A DNA stretch of 64,000 bases. Source: Bacillota bacterium. Its GTDB lineage: Bacteria; Bacillota; UBA4882; UBA8346. Below are positions 8,775-18,088 of this stretch, piece after piece. The notes under the pieces were generated by a model. It did not search any database. It had not been told where the DNA came from and worked only from the letters and a program-made list of their open reading frames with translations. The stretch is from positions 124,001 to 188,000 of the forward strand of contig JAEXDA010000049.1 of assembly GCA_023401925.1 (NCBI GenBank). Reading direction: 5' to 3'. A program made the translations under genes and the position numbers. Position 1 is the first letter of the stretch. The number at the start of each line of letters is the position of its first letter.

Positions 8775-9512
8775 GTGAAAAAATATTCATGGTTAGTGAT
8801 TGTTTTAAGCATTACTTTGTTTTCCAGCTTGGCGCTTTCCGCCAAACCGGTTCTCCGTGTGGCAACTGAGGCCACCTATGCCCCCTTTGAAACCATTGAT
8901 AAAAATGGCAACTTCGTAGGATTTGACATGGATTTAATCCGGTTGGTAGCCGATCAGGCAGGTATGCAGCTTAAAATGCTCAATGTCAGCTGGGATGGGA
9001 TTATTCCCGGTCTGATGAATGGCAATTATGATTGTATCATCGCGGCAATGACCATCACCCCGGAACGGAAGAAACAAATTGCTTTTTCGGTCCCCTATTT
9101 TTCCAATAAACAGACAATGGTTGTAAAGAACAACAATAGCACGATTAAGACACCGGAGGATCTCATCGGAAAAACCGTTACGGTCCAGAACGGCACCACG
9201 GGAGATTTATATGCCAGCACACTGAAAGATGTGAAGATGAAACGCTTCGACACCAACCCTCAGGCCATTCAAGAATTATTGAATAATAACGCTGATGCAG
9301 CCGTAATGGATAACCTGGTAGCCTATGATGCCGTGAAAAACAGCAAGGGCCTGAAAGCTATTGATATCGAAAAGATCGACAAAGAAGACTATGGAATCGG
9401 TATCCGTAAAGATAACGGACAGCTCGTGGCCAAAATCAACAAAGCTATCGAAGCTTTGAAAAAGAACGGCAAATTAGATGCTTTGATCGCCAAATATAAA
9501 ACAGCGAAATAA
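8775..9512 (+). CDS. Polar amino acid ABC transporter binding protein, copy 1
   Basis: Family 3 solute-binding protein (GlnH/HisJ type), 245 aa from the GTG at 8775, which has GGAGG 9 nt upstream. A signal peptide ends near ALSAKP without a lipobox Cys, so the mature protein is probably free in the periplasm. Family motifs include ATYAPFETID, GFDMDLIRLVA and AAMTITPERKKQI. It is a close paralog of the next gene and shares nearly identical DNA over part of the second lobe. It feeds the permease and ATPase encoded downstream; the ligand could be glutamine, glutamate, histidine or another polar amino acid. Confidence 0.9.
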   Translation: MKKYSWLVIVLSITLFSSLALSAKPVLRVATEATYAPFETIDKNGNFVGFDMDLIRLVADQAGMQLKMLNVSWDGIIPGLMNGNYDCIIAAMTITPERKKQIAFSVPYFSNKQTMVVKNNNSTIKTPEDLIGKTVTVQNGTTGDLYASTLKDVKMKRFDTNPQAIQELLNNNADAAVMDNLVAYDAVKNSKGLKAIDIEKIDKEDYGIGIRKDNGQLVAKINKAIEALKKNGKLDALIAKYKTAK

Positions 9513-9596
9513 AAGCCATCACCCCCTTTATTTTCAGCCAATGAAAATTCCTTGTCACTTTCTTGTTATTTTTTTTATAAATAGCATCCAAATGCT

Positions 9597-9625
9597 TTGC
9601 ATATCTGAATTTGATGTTATATAAT
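9597..9625 (+). promoter_or_regulatory. Sigma-A type promoter of second binding-protein gene
   Basis: TTGCAT and TATAAT with a 17-nt spacer. The surrounding bases (TTGATGTTATATAAT) match the promoter of the first copy, so the duplication included the promoter. The double palindrome seen before copy 1 is not repeated here. Confidence 0.75.
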
Positions 9626-9659
9626 TGAAACATTAATAAAAGATTATGGGGGTATACAA

Positions 9660-10397
9660 ATGAAAAGATTCACATGGTTAACAGTAGTCCTGGTATTTCT
9701 GCTCGTCGCCGGTATGGGACTTGCAGCAAAACCCGTGCTCAGAGTTGGTACCGATGCCACCTATGCACCTTTTGAAACCATAGACAAAGACGGCAACTTC
9801 GTAGGTTTTGATATGGATTTCATTCGCCTGGTTGCTGCCGAGGCCGGTATGGAACTGAAATTGATGAATATCGGTTGGGATGGTATCATTCCCGGCTTAA
9901 TGAACGGCAATTACGACTGTTTAATTTCGGCCATGACCATCACCGCCGAGCGGAAAAAACAAATCGCTTTCTCCACTCCTTATTTCTCCATCAAGCAGGC
10001 TATCGTGGTGAAAAGCGACAACACTTCCATCAAAGTTCCCGATGACTTAATCGGTAAAACCGTGACCGTCCAAAACGGCACCACCGGCGACTTGTTTGCC
10101 AGCAAGATTAAAGATGTGAAGATGAAACGTTTTGACACCAATCCCCAAGCCGTTCAGGAGTTATTGAATAATAACGCTGATGCAGCCGTAATGGATGATT
10201 TGGTCGCTTTTGATTCGGTAAAGAATAGCAAAGGTTTGAAAGTTGTTGAAATCCAAAAAATCGATAAAGAAGATTACGGAATCGGCATCCGTAAAGATAA
10301 CGAAAAGTTAGTCGCCGCTATTAACAAGGCCATCAATACCCTCAAAAAGAACGGCAAATTGGATGCTCTCGTAGGGAAATATAAATCCGCGAAATAA
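9660..10397 (+). CDS. Polar amino acid ABC transporter binding protein, copy 2
   Basis: A 245-aa family 3 binding protein, collinear with copy 1 and very similar throughout the mature part (same NGTTGDL, RFDTNPQA and KEDYGIGIRKDN segments). The signal peptides differ much more than the mature domains. Again there is no lipobox Cys. The ATG is preceded by GGGGT. Two separately promoted, slightly diverged copies may have different affinity or ligand range for the same permease. Confidence 0.92.
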   Translation: MKRFTWLTVVLVFLLVAGMGLAAKPVLRVGTDATYAPFETIDKDGNFVGFDMDFIRLVAAEAGMELKLMNIGWDGIIPGLMNGNYDCLISAMTITAERKKQIAFSTPYFSIKQAIVVKSDNTSIKVPDDLIGKTVTVQNGTTGDLFASKIKDVKMKRFDTNPQAVQELLNNNADAAVMDDLVAFDSVKNSKGLKVVEIQKIDKEDYGIGIRKDNEKLVAAINKAINTLKKNGKLDALVGKYKSAK

Positions 10398-10423
10398 TAA
10401 CTTATAAGCGGTTTTTTTGAATC

Positions 10424-10540
10424 TGGCTGTCCCAAAAGAATTTTGTCGATAACGATATACAATATATCCGGATTTGCTTTTTCAAGAAAACCATGATATA
10501 TTGTATATCTTATTGATTGTAAACTACTTTTCCGGCAGCC
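10424..10540. repeat. MITE-like inverted repeat element, copy A
   Basis: About 117 bp bounded by GGCTGTCCCAAAAG and the inverse of GGCTGCCGGAAAAG. The two halves form an imperfect inverted repeat of about 50 bp that includes GATATACAATATAT on each side. It has no coding capacity. Copy B at 18478 has the same ends and the same ATACAATAT core. It sits between the binding-protein and permease genes and may form a long hairpin in that transcript. Confidence 0.7.
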
Positions 10541-10588
10541 TTCGTCATGTCATGGGCTTGTTATTTTGTAACAAAGGAATGTCAGATC

Positions 10589-11560
10589 GTGAAAAACAAA
10601 TACTTTTTAGGTTTAATTTTGACAATCGCCCTCCTCTTCGGATGTCTTAGCGCAACCAGGGCGGCAACCGGAACGGAAGCCCTTTTAAAAATTACTTCTG
10701 ATCCTGCCGGCGCCGGTGTTTATGTAGATGGGAAGTTCATCCATCGTTATTCCCCTTGTACCATCCAAGGATTGACTCCAGGTACACATCAGATCGAACT
10801 ACGCAAATCAAAATTTCGGAATGAGAAAAAAACGGTAACCCTGGAAGCGGGAGAAAATTCCATCGAACTCTCGATGTCGGAAACTTCTCTCTATTATATG
10901 TGGTTAAGTTTACCAAGCCTTCTGCTGGGCGCATTAATGACCTTATTTCTTACAGTGACCGCCGAGTTCATTGGGACATTGATTGGTACTTTCACCGGAG
11001 TCGCCAGGGTACTTAATAATAAATTGGTCAATTTAACTGCCGGTATCTATGTTGATTTCATCCGAGGCACGCCGCTGCTGGTTCAGATCTTCATGATTCA
11101 CTTTGGTTCTCCGCCGATACTGGGAGCCCTCTTCAACAACGGACAACCCATACCGATTAATCCTTTCGTATCGGCTTTGGTAGCCCTCAGCATAAACAGC
11201 GGAGCCTATGTTGCCGAAATCGTCAGAGCCGGCATTCAATCCATCGACAAGGGGCAAATGGAAGCCGCCCGTTCCTTGGGCATGACTTACCGCCAGGCAA
11301 TGAGCCACATTATCCTGCCCCAAGCTTTAAAACGGGTCATTCCTCCTCTTGGCAACGAATTCATTGCCATGTTAAAGGATTCTTCATTGGTATCAGTTAT
11401 CGGCATGGAAGAATTAGTCCGCAAAGCCCAAGTCATCGTTACCCGTTCCTATCGTCCGACCGAAACCTGGCTTGAAGTCGGCTTGATATTCTTAATCATG
11501 ACGATTCCTTTCACCCGTATTGTCGCCAAACTGGAGAGGAGGTTTAAGGTCAGTGATTAA
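10589..11560 (+). CDS. Polar amino acid ABC permease with N-terminal PEGA domain
   Basis: The protein starts at GTG 10589 (AAGGA 10 nt upstream) and has 323 aa. Order: a hydrophobic leader (residues 4-24, with LLFGC, a weak lipobox), a PEGA domain (about 30-95, ITSDPAGAGVYVDGK, GLTPGTHQIEL), then a complete HisM/GlnP-type permease with DFIRGTPLLVQIF and the EAA-like EAARSLGMTYRQAM loop. PEGA domains are extracytoplasmic and often found on surface proteins; a fusion to an importer permease is unusual. It could help dock the binding proteins or tie the transporter to the wall. It overlaps the ATPase gene by 8 bp. Confidence 0.88.
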   Translation: MKNKYFLGLILTIALLFGCLSATRAATGTEALLKITSDPAGAGVYVDGKFIHRYSPCTIQGLTPGTHQIELRKSKFRNEKKTVTLEAGENSIELSMSETSLYYMWLSLPSLLLGALMTLFLTVTAEFIGTLIGTFTGVARVLNNKLVNLTAGIYVDFIRGTPLLVQIFMIHFGSPPILGALFNNGQPIPINPFVSALVALSINSGAYVAEIVRAGIQSIDKGQMEAARSLGMTYRQAMSHIILPQALKRVIPPLGNEFIAMLKDSSLVSVIGMEELVRKAQVIVTRSYRPTETWLEVGLIFLIMTIPFTRIVAKLERRFKVSD

Positions 11561-12278
11561 AGTAGAAGACCTGCATAAACGTTTCCGCCATCTTCATGTC
11601 TTAAAAGGAATCACCACTGAAATCAAACAGGGTGAAGTCGTATGCATCATCGGGCCCAGCGGCTCCGGAAAAAGCACTTTTTTGCGCTGCCTGAACCTGC
11701 TTGAAAAACCCAGTAGCGGCCATATTTATATTGAAGGCGTCGATGTATCCGATCAGGCTTTGATCGATGTCAATGAAGTCCGCGCCGAAGTTGGTATGGT
11801 TTTTCAGCGTTTTAACCTTTTTCCTCATAAAACGGCTTTGGAGAACATCACCATCGCCCCCATCAAGGTGAGAGGTCTAAGCCAGGAAGAAGCGGAATCC
11901 CGGGCCATGGAGTTATTGGACCGGGTCGGCCTGCGCCATAAAGCCGGCGCTTATCCCGAGCAATTATCCGGAGGCCAGCAACAACGGATAGCCATTGCCC
12001 GTGCTTTGGCAATGCGGCCGAAAGCCCTGTTATTTGACGAACCCACCTCGGCCCTGGATCCTGAAATGATTCAGGAAGTGCTGGATGTGATGAAAAATTT
12101 GGCTCATGAAGGAATGACGATGGCTGTGGTCACCCATGAAATGGGATTTGCCCGAGAAGTGGGACACCGGGTCTTATTCATGGATGAAGGCCTGGTTTTG
12201 GAGGAAGGCACTCCGGACGATGTGTTCAATAACGCCAAAAACGAAAGAACCAAACAATTTTTAAGCAAGATTCTCTAA
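11553..12278 (+). CDS. Polar amino acid ABC transporter ATPase (GlnQ type)
   Basis: ATP-hydrolysing subunit, 241 aa from GTG 11553, with AGGAGG 10 nt upstream inside the end of the permease gene. Walker A is GPSGSGKST, the Q-loop is VFQRFNLF, the signature is LSGGQQQRI, Walker B is ALLFDEPTSALD and the switch is VTHEM. All catalytic motifs are intact. It completes the importer with the two binding proteins and the PEGA-permease. Confidence 0.95.
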   Translation: MIKVEDLHKRFRHLHVLKGITTEIKQGEVVCIIGPSGSGKSTFLRCLNLLEKPSSGHIYIEGVDVSDQALIDVNEVRAEVGMVFQRFNLFPHKTALENITIAPIKVRGLSQEEAESRAMELLDRVGLRHKAGAYPEQLSGGQQQRIAIARALAMRPKALLFDEPTSALDPEMIQEVLDVMKNLAHEGMTMAVVTHEMGFAREVGHRVLFMDEGLVLEEGTPDDVFNNAKNERTKQFLSKIL

Positions 12279-12303
12279 TCAAAAATCAAATGAACGTTTT
12301 TGC

Positions 12304-12345
12304 AAAAAGCGGCAACCTTCAATGAATCGGGGTTACCGCTTTTTT
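12304..12345. terminator. Bidirectional terminator between glnQ-like and CPBP genes
   Basis: AAAAAGCGGCAACC pairs with GGTTACCGCTTTTTT, giving a T-run on both strands. It separates two convergent genes. Confidence 0.85.
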
Positions 12346-12368
12346 AAACGGCTTAGCCTACAACTAAA

Positions 12369-13184
12369 TCAGGACGATTTAAGTTTGAAAACACGATGGC
12401 TTTGCCACAGAAAAAACAACGTCAAAGCCAACAAAACCCCGCTGCCGATCAGGAGCAGAATTCCTTGTTGAAAAATAATTTCAATATTGGGAATTCTGCT
12501 GATGATGATACTGAATGAGTTAAAAGCGATGTGAACCGCGATGGGGACCCACAGGGAGCGAAACCATTGATAAACCAGAGCCGCCAAAACACCCAAAATC
12601 ATTCCATAAATCCCTTGCAAAATATTCAGGTGGTATGCCCCGAAAAGAAACCCTTGCAACCCTATGGCTGCGCCGACAGGTAAAAAAGTCTTGATCCGGT
12701 TAAATACCATCCCCCGGAATAAGATTTCCTCAAAAATCGGAATGAAAATTCCGGCAATGATCAAGGTGAAGCCGAAACCTCCGCCCATCAACGGTTCCAC
12801 CACTTGGCCGTAATCGGGAAAGAGCCGGTCAAAGGAGGTTACCACGTCAAAGGTTAAAAAAAGCAAATTGAAAGAAACACCAAGGGCCACGGCAAGCAGG
12901 ATAACACTCATTCCCGGTTTTGAAAACCGGCAATAGGTCCAGAGGTTTTTTCGTTTAACCCGGAAAGCTATCCAATATATCAAAAGCGACAACAAGGCGC
13001 TGATAATCAACATCGGCAGGACATTCCGATCGAGCATGGCCTCTATTTGCTTGGGGCTTACTTCCCGATGGCGGAAAATCATAAATTGCAGCCGGTAAAC
13101 AAAGCCCTGTCCGGTGATTACCAAAACTTGCATCATCAGATACAAGCTAATCCACAGCAATATTTCTCCCCAAGTTTTGATCAC
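12369..13184 (-). CDS. CPBP-family intramembrane metalloprotease
   Basis: A 271-aa polytopic protein with all CPBP/ABI motifs: EEILFRG (EExxxR), FGAYHLN (FxxxH) and HIAFNS (HxxxN). The family includes Rce1-like CAAX proteases and bacteriocin self-immunity proteins; the role here is unknown. It lies 23 bp downstream of pgi and is probably cotranscribed with it. The GTG start has a poor ribosome binding site. Confidence 0.85.
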   Translation of the reverse strand: MIKTWGEILLWISLYLMMQVLVITGQGFVYRLQFMIFRHREVSPKQIEAMLDRNVLPMLIISALLSLLIYWIAFRVKRKNLWTYCRFSKPGMSVILLAVALGVSFNLLFLTFDVVTSFDRLFPDYGQVVEPLMGGGFGFTLIIAGIFIPIFEEILFRGMVFNRIKTFLPVGAAIGLQGFLFGAYHLNILQGIYGMILGVLAALVYQWFRSLWVPIAVHIAFNSFSIIISRIPNIEIIFQQGILLLIGSGVLLALTLFFLWQSHRVFKLKSS

Positions 13185-13207
13185 CCTGCGGTCGAATTGA
13201 ATCTTGA

Positions 13208-14557
13208 TTACAATCGCTCCTCTAATTTGGCTTTCTCCGCCTCATAACCCGGTTTCCCCAACAGGGCGAACATATTTTTCTTGTAAGCTTCCACTCCGGG
13301 TTGATCAAAGGGATTGACCGCATTTAAATAGCCGCTGATCCCACAGGCCTTTTCGAAGAAATAAACCAGTTTCCCGAAGGTATAGGGAGTGATTTCGGGA
13401 ATCCTTACCACCATGTTGGGGACTCCCCCGTCGTTATGGGCCAGCAGTGTGCCTTCAAACGCTTTTTGATTCACATATTCCATGGTTTTACCGCTCAAGA
13501 AATTCAAGCCGTCGATATTGGCGGGATCATCCGGGATAATCACCGAGCGGCGGGGTTTTTCGACCCAAAGAACCGTTTCCAACAGATCTCTTCGCCCATC
13601 CTGAATATACTGTCCCATTGAGTGAAGGTCGGTTGAAAAATCGCATGCCGCCGGGAAAATTCCTTTTTGGTCCTTCCCTTCGCTTTCTCCGTATAATTGC
13701 TTCCACCATTCCGCGAAGTAATGCAACCCCGGTTCATAATTGACCATGATTTCGGTGGTCTTTCCTTTCCGGTAAAGAACAGTCCGAGCTGCCGCGTAGC
13801 GGTAAGCCGGATTTTTTTCCAAAGAAGTCTCCTGATATTCCCGGTAACCTTCGGCGGCTCCGTTCATCATTTCCTGAATATCGATTCCGGCGGCGGCAAT
13901 CGGCAGCAACCCGACGGGAGTCAATACCGAATACCGGCCGCCAACATCATCGGGAATCTCAAATTGAGTATACCCTTCGGAAATGGCGGTCTTCTTCAAA
14001 GCTCCCCTGGACTTGTCGGTTGTGGCGTAAATCCGGGCTTTCGCTCCGGTTTCTCCATATTTTTTGACCAGCAATTCTTTGATTAAACGGAACGCGATCG
14101 CCGGCTCGGTCGTGGTACCCGATTTGGAAATGACATTGACCGAAAAATCCTTATCCGCCAAGAGATCGAGCAATTCCCCGGTGTAAGTCGGACTAATGGT
14201 ATTGCCTAAATACAAAATCCGGGGGCCTTGGCGTTTTTCCGCGCCGAGTTGATTATAGAAACTATGGTTCAGCAAATCGATAGCGGCCCGCGCGCCCAGA
14301 TACGACCCGCCGATCCCGATTACCACCAACACCTGGGAATCCTTTCGAATCTGTTCGGCCGCCTTGATAACCGCCTGGAATTCTTTTTTATCATAATTTA
14401 CCGGCAACTCCACCCATCCCAGAAAATCATTGCCGGGGCCGGTTTTTTGATGCAGCATTTCATGAGCCAGTTTTACCTGCCCCTGAAGCATGCCTACTTC
14501 ATGGTCTCCCATAAAGGCCCTTGCTTTCGATAAATCTAACTTTATTTGACTAGCCAT
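13208..14557 (-). CDS. pgi: Glucose-6-phosphate isomerase
   Basis: Interconverts glucose-6-phosphate and fructose-6-phosphate in glycolysis. The 449-aa size is that of Firmicute Pgi. Motifs include IGIGGSYLGARAAI, SKSGTTTEPAIAFR, GGRYSVLTPVG and the C-terminal NPFDQPGVEAYK. The ATG has GGAGG 8 nt upstream. The carbon from the amino-sugar operon and the glucan phosphorylase in this window would both meet this step. Confidence 0.96.
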   Translation of the reverse strand: MASQIKLDLSKARAFMGDHEVGMLQGQVKLAHEMLHQKTGPGNDFLGWVELPVNYDKKEFQAVIKAAEQIRKDSQVLVVIGIGGSYLGARAAIDLLNHSFYNQLGAEKRQGPRILYLGNTISPTYTGELLDLLADKDFSVNVISKSGTTTEPAIAFRLIKELLVKKYGETGAKARIYATTDKSRGALKKTAISEGYTQFEIPDDVGGRYSVLTPVGLLPIAAAGIDIQEMMNGAAEGYREYQETSLEKNPAYRYAAARTVLYRKGKTTEIMVNYEPGLHYFAEWWKQLYGESEGKDQKGIFPAACDFSTDLHSMGQYIQDGRRDLLETVLWVEKPRRSVIIPDDPANIDGLNFLSGKTMEYVNQKAFEGTLLAHNDGGVPNMVVRIPEITPYTFGKLVYFFEKACGISGYLNAVNPFDQPGVEAYKKNMFALLGKPGYEAEKAKLEERL

Positions 14558-14683
14558 TGTTTACGCCTCCAAAATTTTATGACGACTTTAATCAAGAATT
14601 TGGAAAATCTTGTTTTTCTATTCGCTAGAGATATGCATCTTCCTGCAAGAATATACGGATAATGTAAATTGAGTCCAATCGAT

Positions 14684-15934
14684 CTAAAACTTATACCCCA
14701 GTTCAAAATCATAGCGGGATTTGCCGTCCATATCCCGGTAATAATGACAGAGATAACTCCAGGCGCCGTCATCATCCTTAATGAACCAGTCATAATTATA
14801 AACATTCTTTGTTTGGTCATAAAAGGAAAAACCATATTCCAGGCCCAACCGCTCGATCTTTCCTTTAAAGCGGTAAGCCATCGTATTTTCAATATCATCG
14901 ATATACAGCGCGCTCAAAGTAAGCCACGGGTTTACTTCGAGCCACAATTGGGCCATGACGCCGTTCCGGGCAGCGTCATCGACCGTACCCAAGGAAAGGA
15001 GCCCCTCTTTTCCGGAATTATTGAAGGAGTTCCATTTCAAATCCTCATATCTTCCGCCAAAGTAGTTGGCAACAAACTTTCCCCGGGTATGGAATCCGCC
15101 CATCTGATAACTGACCAATCCGAGCCTTCCCTTAACGCCAAACATATCCGCCTTCCCATAATCCGTATACCTGGCCGATTCCCAGAACGGAGCACACCAG
15201 ATCACATTGTTCAAACTCAGATCGTAAGAAAATCCGGCCGTTGGAAATTGGCGGGAAGACAAACCGTCGTAACCGTCGCGAATGCCGGTTAACCCCAGCT
15301 GCCAGCGAAGTCCGGCCGTTGTTACAGACTGATCGATACGTAACGCCTGTAAACTGGCATAATCATTTTTCTCAAAGGGCGCCCAATACAAAATTTCACC
15401 AAAGGAAACATAACTCAAACGGGCAGTCTCACCGGGGGTTACATTCAATAAAAAACCGCGATACGGGTTAAAAGGATGGTAATCGTTGATGAGTAACCCG
15501 TAACCATAGTCGATATCTTCTATTTTTTGATAGTGAAGTTGCAGGCAATTGCCCTGATAGGAGAAACCGTCCACAAAATTAGGGAAATCCGGGCTGATGC
15601 CGGGCCTAGGGATTCCCCATTGCCACTTATCCTCATTCCAGGGGTTTTGGTAAAAAGCCAAATCAAAAACACCTTCAAACCTTTTCCAGCGCCACTCCGG
15701 CTTCACATGAAAACCGGCAGCCTTTTTCCCCTCAATGGTTGTATATTCAAGCTTTAAATTCTGTAGGAAACTCTGCCATCCGTACAATTGATCGAGCTCG
15801 GCAGAAATGTCCCCTTGGTTGGCGGGAGAGAGGGTCCCTTGTTCTTCAAGACCTTGCGCGTAACTTTGAGTGCTGAAAACCGCGATTAAAACCATCATCG
15901 TTAGTATGATAGCGAGTATTTGTTGGCGTTTCAT
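14684..15934 (-). CDS. Predicted outer-membrane beta-barrel protein
   Basis: From the ATG at 15934 (AAGGAG about 15 nt upstream, inside the end of the MFS gene) the protein has 416 aa. It begins with a signal peptide ending near SYAQG. The rest is rich in alternating aromatic and polar residues in short strands with Gly/Asn/Asp turns, and it ends in FELGYKF, a terminal Phe as in outer-membrane barrels. I do not recognise a named family. It is 8 bp from the MFS transporter and probably acts with it, for example as an outer-membrane channel for the same solute. This call rests on composition and the C-terminal signature. Confidence 0.6.
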   Translation of the reverse strand: MKRQQILAIILTMMVLIAVFSTQSYAQGLEEQGTLSPANQGDISAELDQLYGWQSFLQNLKLEYTTIEGKKAAGFHVKPEWRWKRFEGVFDLAFYQNPWNEDKWQWGIPRPGISPDFPNFVDGFSYQGNCLQLHYQKIEDIDYGYGLLINDYHPFNPYRGFLLNVTPGETARLSYVSFGEILYWAPFEKNDYASLQALRIDQSVTTAGLRWQLGLTGIRDGYDGLSSRQFPTAGFSYDLSLNNVIWCAPFWESARYTDYGKADMFGVKGRLGLVSYQMGGFHTRGKFVANYFGGRYEDLKWNSFNNSGKEGLLSLGTVDDAARNGVMAQLWLEVNPWLTLSALYIDDIENTMAYRFKGKIERLGLEYGFSFYDQTKNVYNYDWFIKDDDGAWSYLCHYYRDMDGKSRYDFELGYKF

Positions 15935-15942
15935 TTTTTGTC

Positions 15943-17217
15943 TCAATTTCTCCTTAGCCTCGTGGTTGTACTTGACAATCCCAACCCAATGAGCATGCCT
16001 GTGCAAACAACCAGTATTCCCATGGATAACATATAGAGCAACACCGGATTCAGGCTGTATAAAAATCCCGAAAGGAAGCCAAAAACTGCACTACAGAAAG
16101 CCACCGCCGTGTTATGAAGGGCGAAAACGGCTGCCCGCTCCGTACCGGAAGTAGTCTCTGCCAAAACCGCATCCATAAAGGGCTTTGAAAGGCCATACCC
16201 GATTGCAAAAACCACCACTCCCAACGACACAATTTTGAAGCTACCTGCCGGGAGGGTAATAAACAATACCAGGGAGGCTATTTGCAACAAAACTCCGCCT
16301 GCCATCAGCAAATAGCGATTAAGATTGGCCGCGCGGGGGATTACCAGAACAAATATGACAAACATGACCGCGGCATTAACTCCGCCCAAAAGAGCAATGG
16401 CCGATTTATCAAGCCGAAGAACTTCCGTTAAGAAAGGCGCATAATAGAGGCTCGAATAAGTACCTATCGGAATATAGGCGTTAAAAAGAACGCTACAGCA
16501 TAATACCGTTAAAACCAGTGGCTGGTGGAAAAGTCTCTTGAAAAAAGCCAAGTTGAGCCGGTTTGTCTGCTGAGAAGATTCTTGATTCCGCTGGCGCAAA
16601 ATTTGCTGTCCGACTGCAGTCTCCCGGTAATAATAATTTCGACCCAGTACCATCATAGTCATGCTGATAACCGCAAAAACCAATAAAATCCGTTCTCCGG
16701 AAAGAATCCCCATCTCCTTGACAATCAATCCGGCCAAGGGTGTGAAAATACCCACCGAAATGTTGATGGTATTAATCAGATTGTAGGCGGCGATCTGTTG
16801 TTCCGGGGCCGCGTCTTCAATCAACATCAGGTTCCAGGAAACGGCGGTAATCTTTGACATGCTATTGACAACCTGGGCTAGGGCAAACATCCAAAAATTA
16901 TGACTGACTAAATAGAGCGTGAGGGCAACGGGCCAGGCAATCATATCGAATATCAGGGTCGTTCTGCGGCGGCCCAGCGCATCCGTGATCAGGCCGGCAA
17001 TGGCCGAAAATGCTATACAGGCAGTAAACCCGATGGCAATCAAAAAACCGATTTGGGGGTCGCTAATTCCCCGGTCCTTCATATAAAGACTGAAATAAAA
17101 GGTATATAAGGAATACGGAATCCCCCAGAGGGGTTCGAAAACAACCGAAACCCGGGTGTTGCCGTGTAATTTTTTAAAGGATTGAATAAAGCCGGATGGC
17201 GCCAGTACAATCGCCAT
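15943..17217 (-). CDS. Major facilitator superfamily transporter
   Basis: A 424-aa integral membrane protein with 12 predicted helices, a central cytoplasmic loop (REDTAVGQQ-like region around residue 200) and a DALGRRRTT loop 2-3 motif resembling the MFS signature. Substrate is unknown. It is followed by the beta-barrel gene and preceded 64 bp upstream by a DeoR-type regulator in the same direction, suggesting a small regulated sugar or sugar-phosphate uptake or efflux operon. Confidence 0.82.
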   Translation of the reverse strand: MAIVLAPSGFIQSFKKLHGNTRVSVVFEPLWGIPYSLYTFYFSLYMKDRGISDPQIGFLIAIGFTACIAFSAIAGLITDALGRRRTTLIFDMIAWPVALTLYLVSHNFWMFALAQVVNSMSKITAVSWNLMLIEDAAPEQQIAAYNLINTINISVGIFTPLAGLIVKEMGILSGERILLVFAVISMTMMVLGRNYYYRETAVGQQILRQRNQESSQQTNRLNLAFFKRLFHQPLVLTVLCCSVLFNAYIPIGTYSSLYYAPFLTEVLRLDKSAIALLGGVNAAVMFVIFVLVIPRAANLNRYLLMAGGVLLQIASLVLFITLPAGSFKIVSLGVVVFAIGYGLSKPFMDAVLAETTSGTERAAVFALHNTAVAFCSAVFGFLSGFLYSLNPVLLYMLSMGILVVCTGMLIGLGLSSTTTRLRRN

Positions 17218-17281
17218 AATTTTTTTCCTCCCTTGTCAGACTCAAATCTTGGAAATTCAAACCCAAAAGGCCATAGTTCCG

Positions 17282-18088
17282 CTAAAGCCGAAGGTTGGAA
17301 TCCCCGTTGGTGATAGTATCAGCAATTTGTATTTGCAGTCCTTGGGCCAGCAGCTTTTGAAACCCGCTATCCTCAACAGCGATTTGACCATCGGTAATCC
17401 AATGATACCGCGGCTCGATAGGCCCGATATTGGCCAAAGAACGGTGGCCGAACTTACTGCTTTCAAACAGAAGATAGACTTCTTTTGCCGCTTCCAACAT
17501 GGCTTTTTTAATGGCCGCCTCATCGAAAGTGGTCGTCGACAACCCCCATTCCGGGCAAATACCGCAGGGCCCGGCAAAAGTTTTATCCACCCGTAAACCC
17601 TGAATTTTCTTAAGGCTGTCAATACTGATGGTATTAAAACACTCCCGGTCGACGGTGCCGCCGATCATCACCAGTTTACAACCGGTGGTAAAAAGCAAGA
17701 CATCATGGGCAATGGCGATCGAGTTGGTAATGACCGTCAGTCCGGCGATCCGGTTTAAAAAAGGAACCATTTCGGCCACGGTGGAGGAGCCGTCCAGCAG
17801 GATGGTATCGTTATTTTTAATTGCGGCCACTGCCGATTTGGCGATGGCGGTTTTAACATCCTTGTTGATTTCCTGCCGTTCCCGATAGGATAAAGCCGAA
17901 CTGACCTGCTCCGGAAGAATGGCCCCCCCATATGTTCGCGTTAAAAGTCCTTTTTCCTCCATGAGGCGCAAATCCCGCCGGATTGAATCTTCCGAAATCT
18001 GAAAATTCTTACTTAGTTCAACCACTTCCACCCGTCCTTTGGCATGAAGCATCTCCAAAATGTGCTGATGGCGCTCTTCAATGAACAT
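17282..18088 (-). CDS. DeoR/GlpR-family transcriptional regulator
   Basis: The start is the ATG at 18088, giving 268 aa, because GGAGG lies 8 nt upstream; the more distal ATG overlaps that ribosome binding site. The N-terminal helix-turn-helix includes VVELSKNFQISEDSIRRDL, followed by LLTRTYGGAIL. The C-terminal DeoRC sensor domain contains LDGSSTVAEMV, ITNSIAIA, MIGGTVD and ESSKFGHRS. Members bind sugar phosphates and usually repress neighbouring sugar genes, here the MFS and barrel genes. Confidence 0.88.
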   Translation of the reverse strand: MFIEERHQHILEMLHAKGRVEVVELSKNFQISEDSIRRDLRLMEEKGLLTRTYGGAILPEQVSSALSYRERQEINKDVKTAIAKSAVAAIKNNDTILLDGSSTVAEMVPFLNRIAGLTVITNSIAIAHDVLLFTTGCKLVMIGGTVDRECFNTISIDSLKKIQGLRVDKTFAGPCGICPEWGLSTTTFDEAAIKKAMLEAAKEVYLLFESSKFGHRSLANIGPIEPRYHWITDGQIAVEDSGFQKLLAQGLQIQIADTITNGDSNLRL

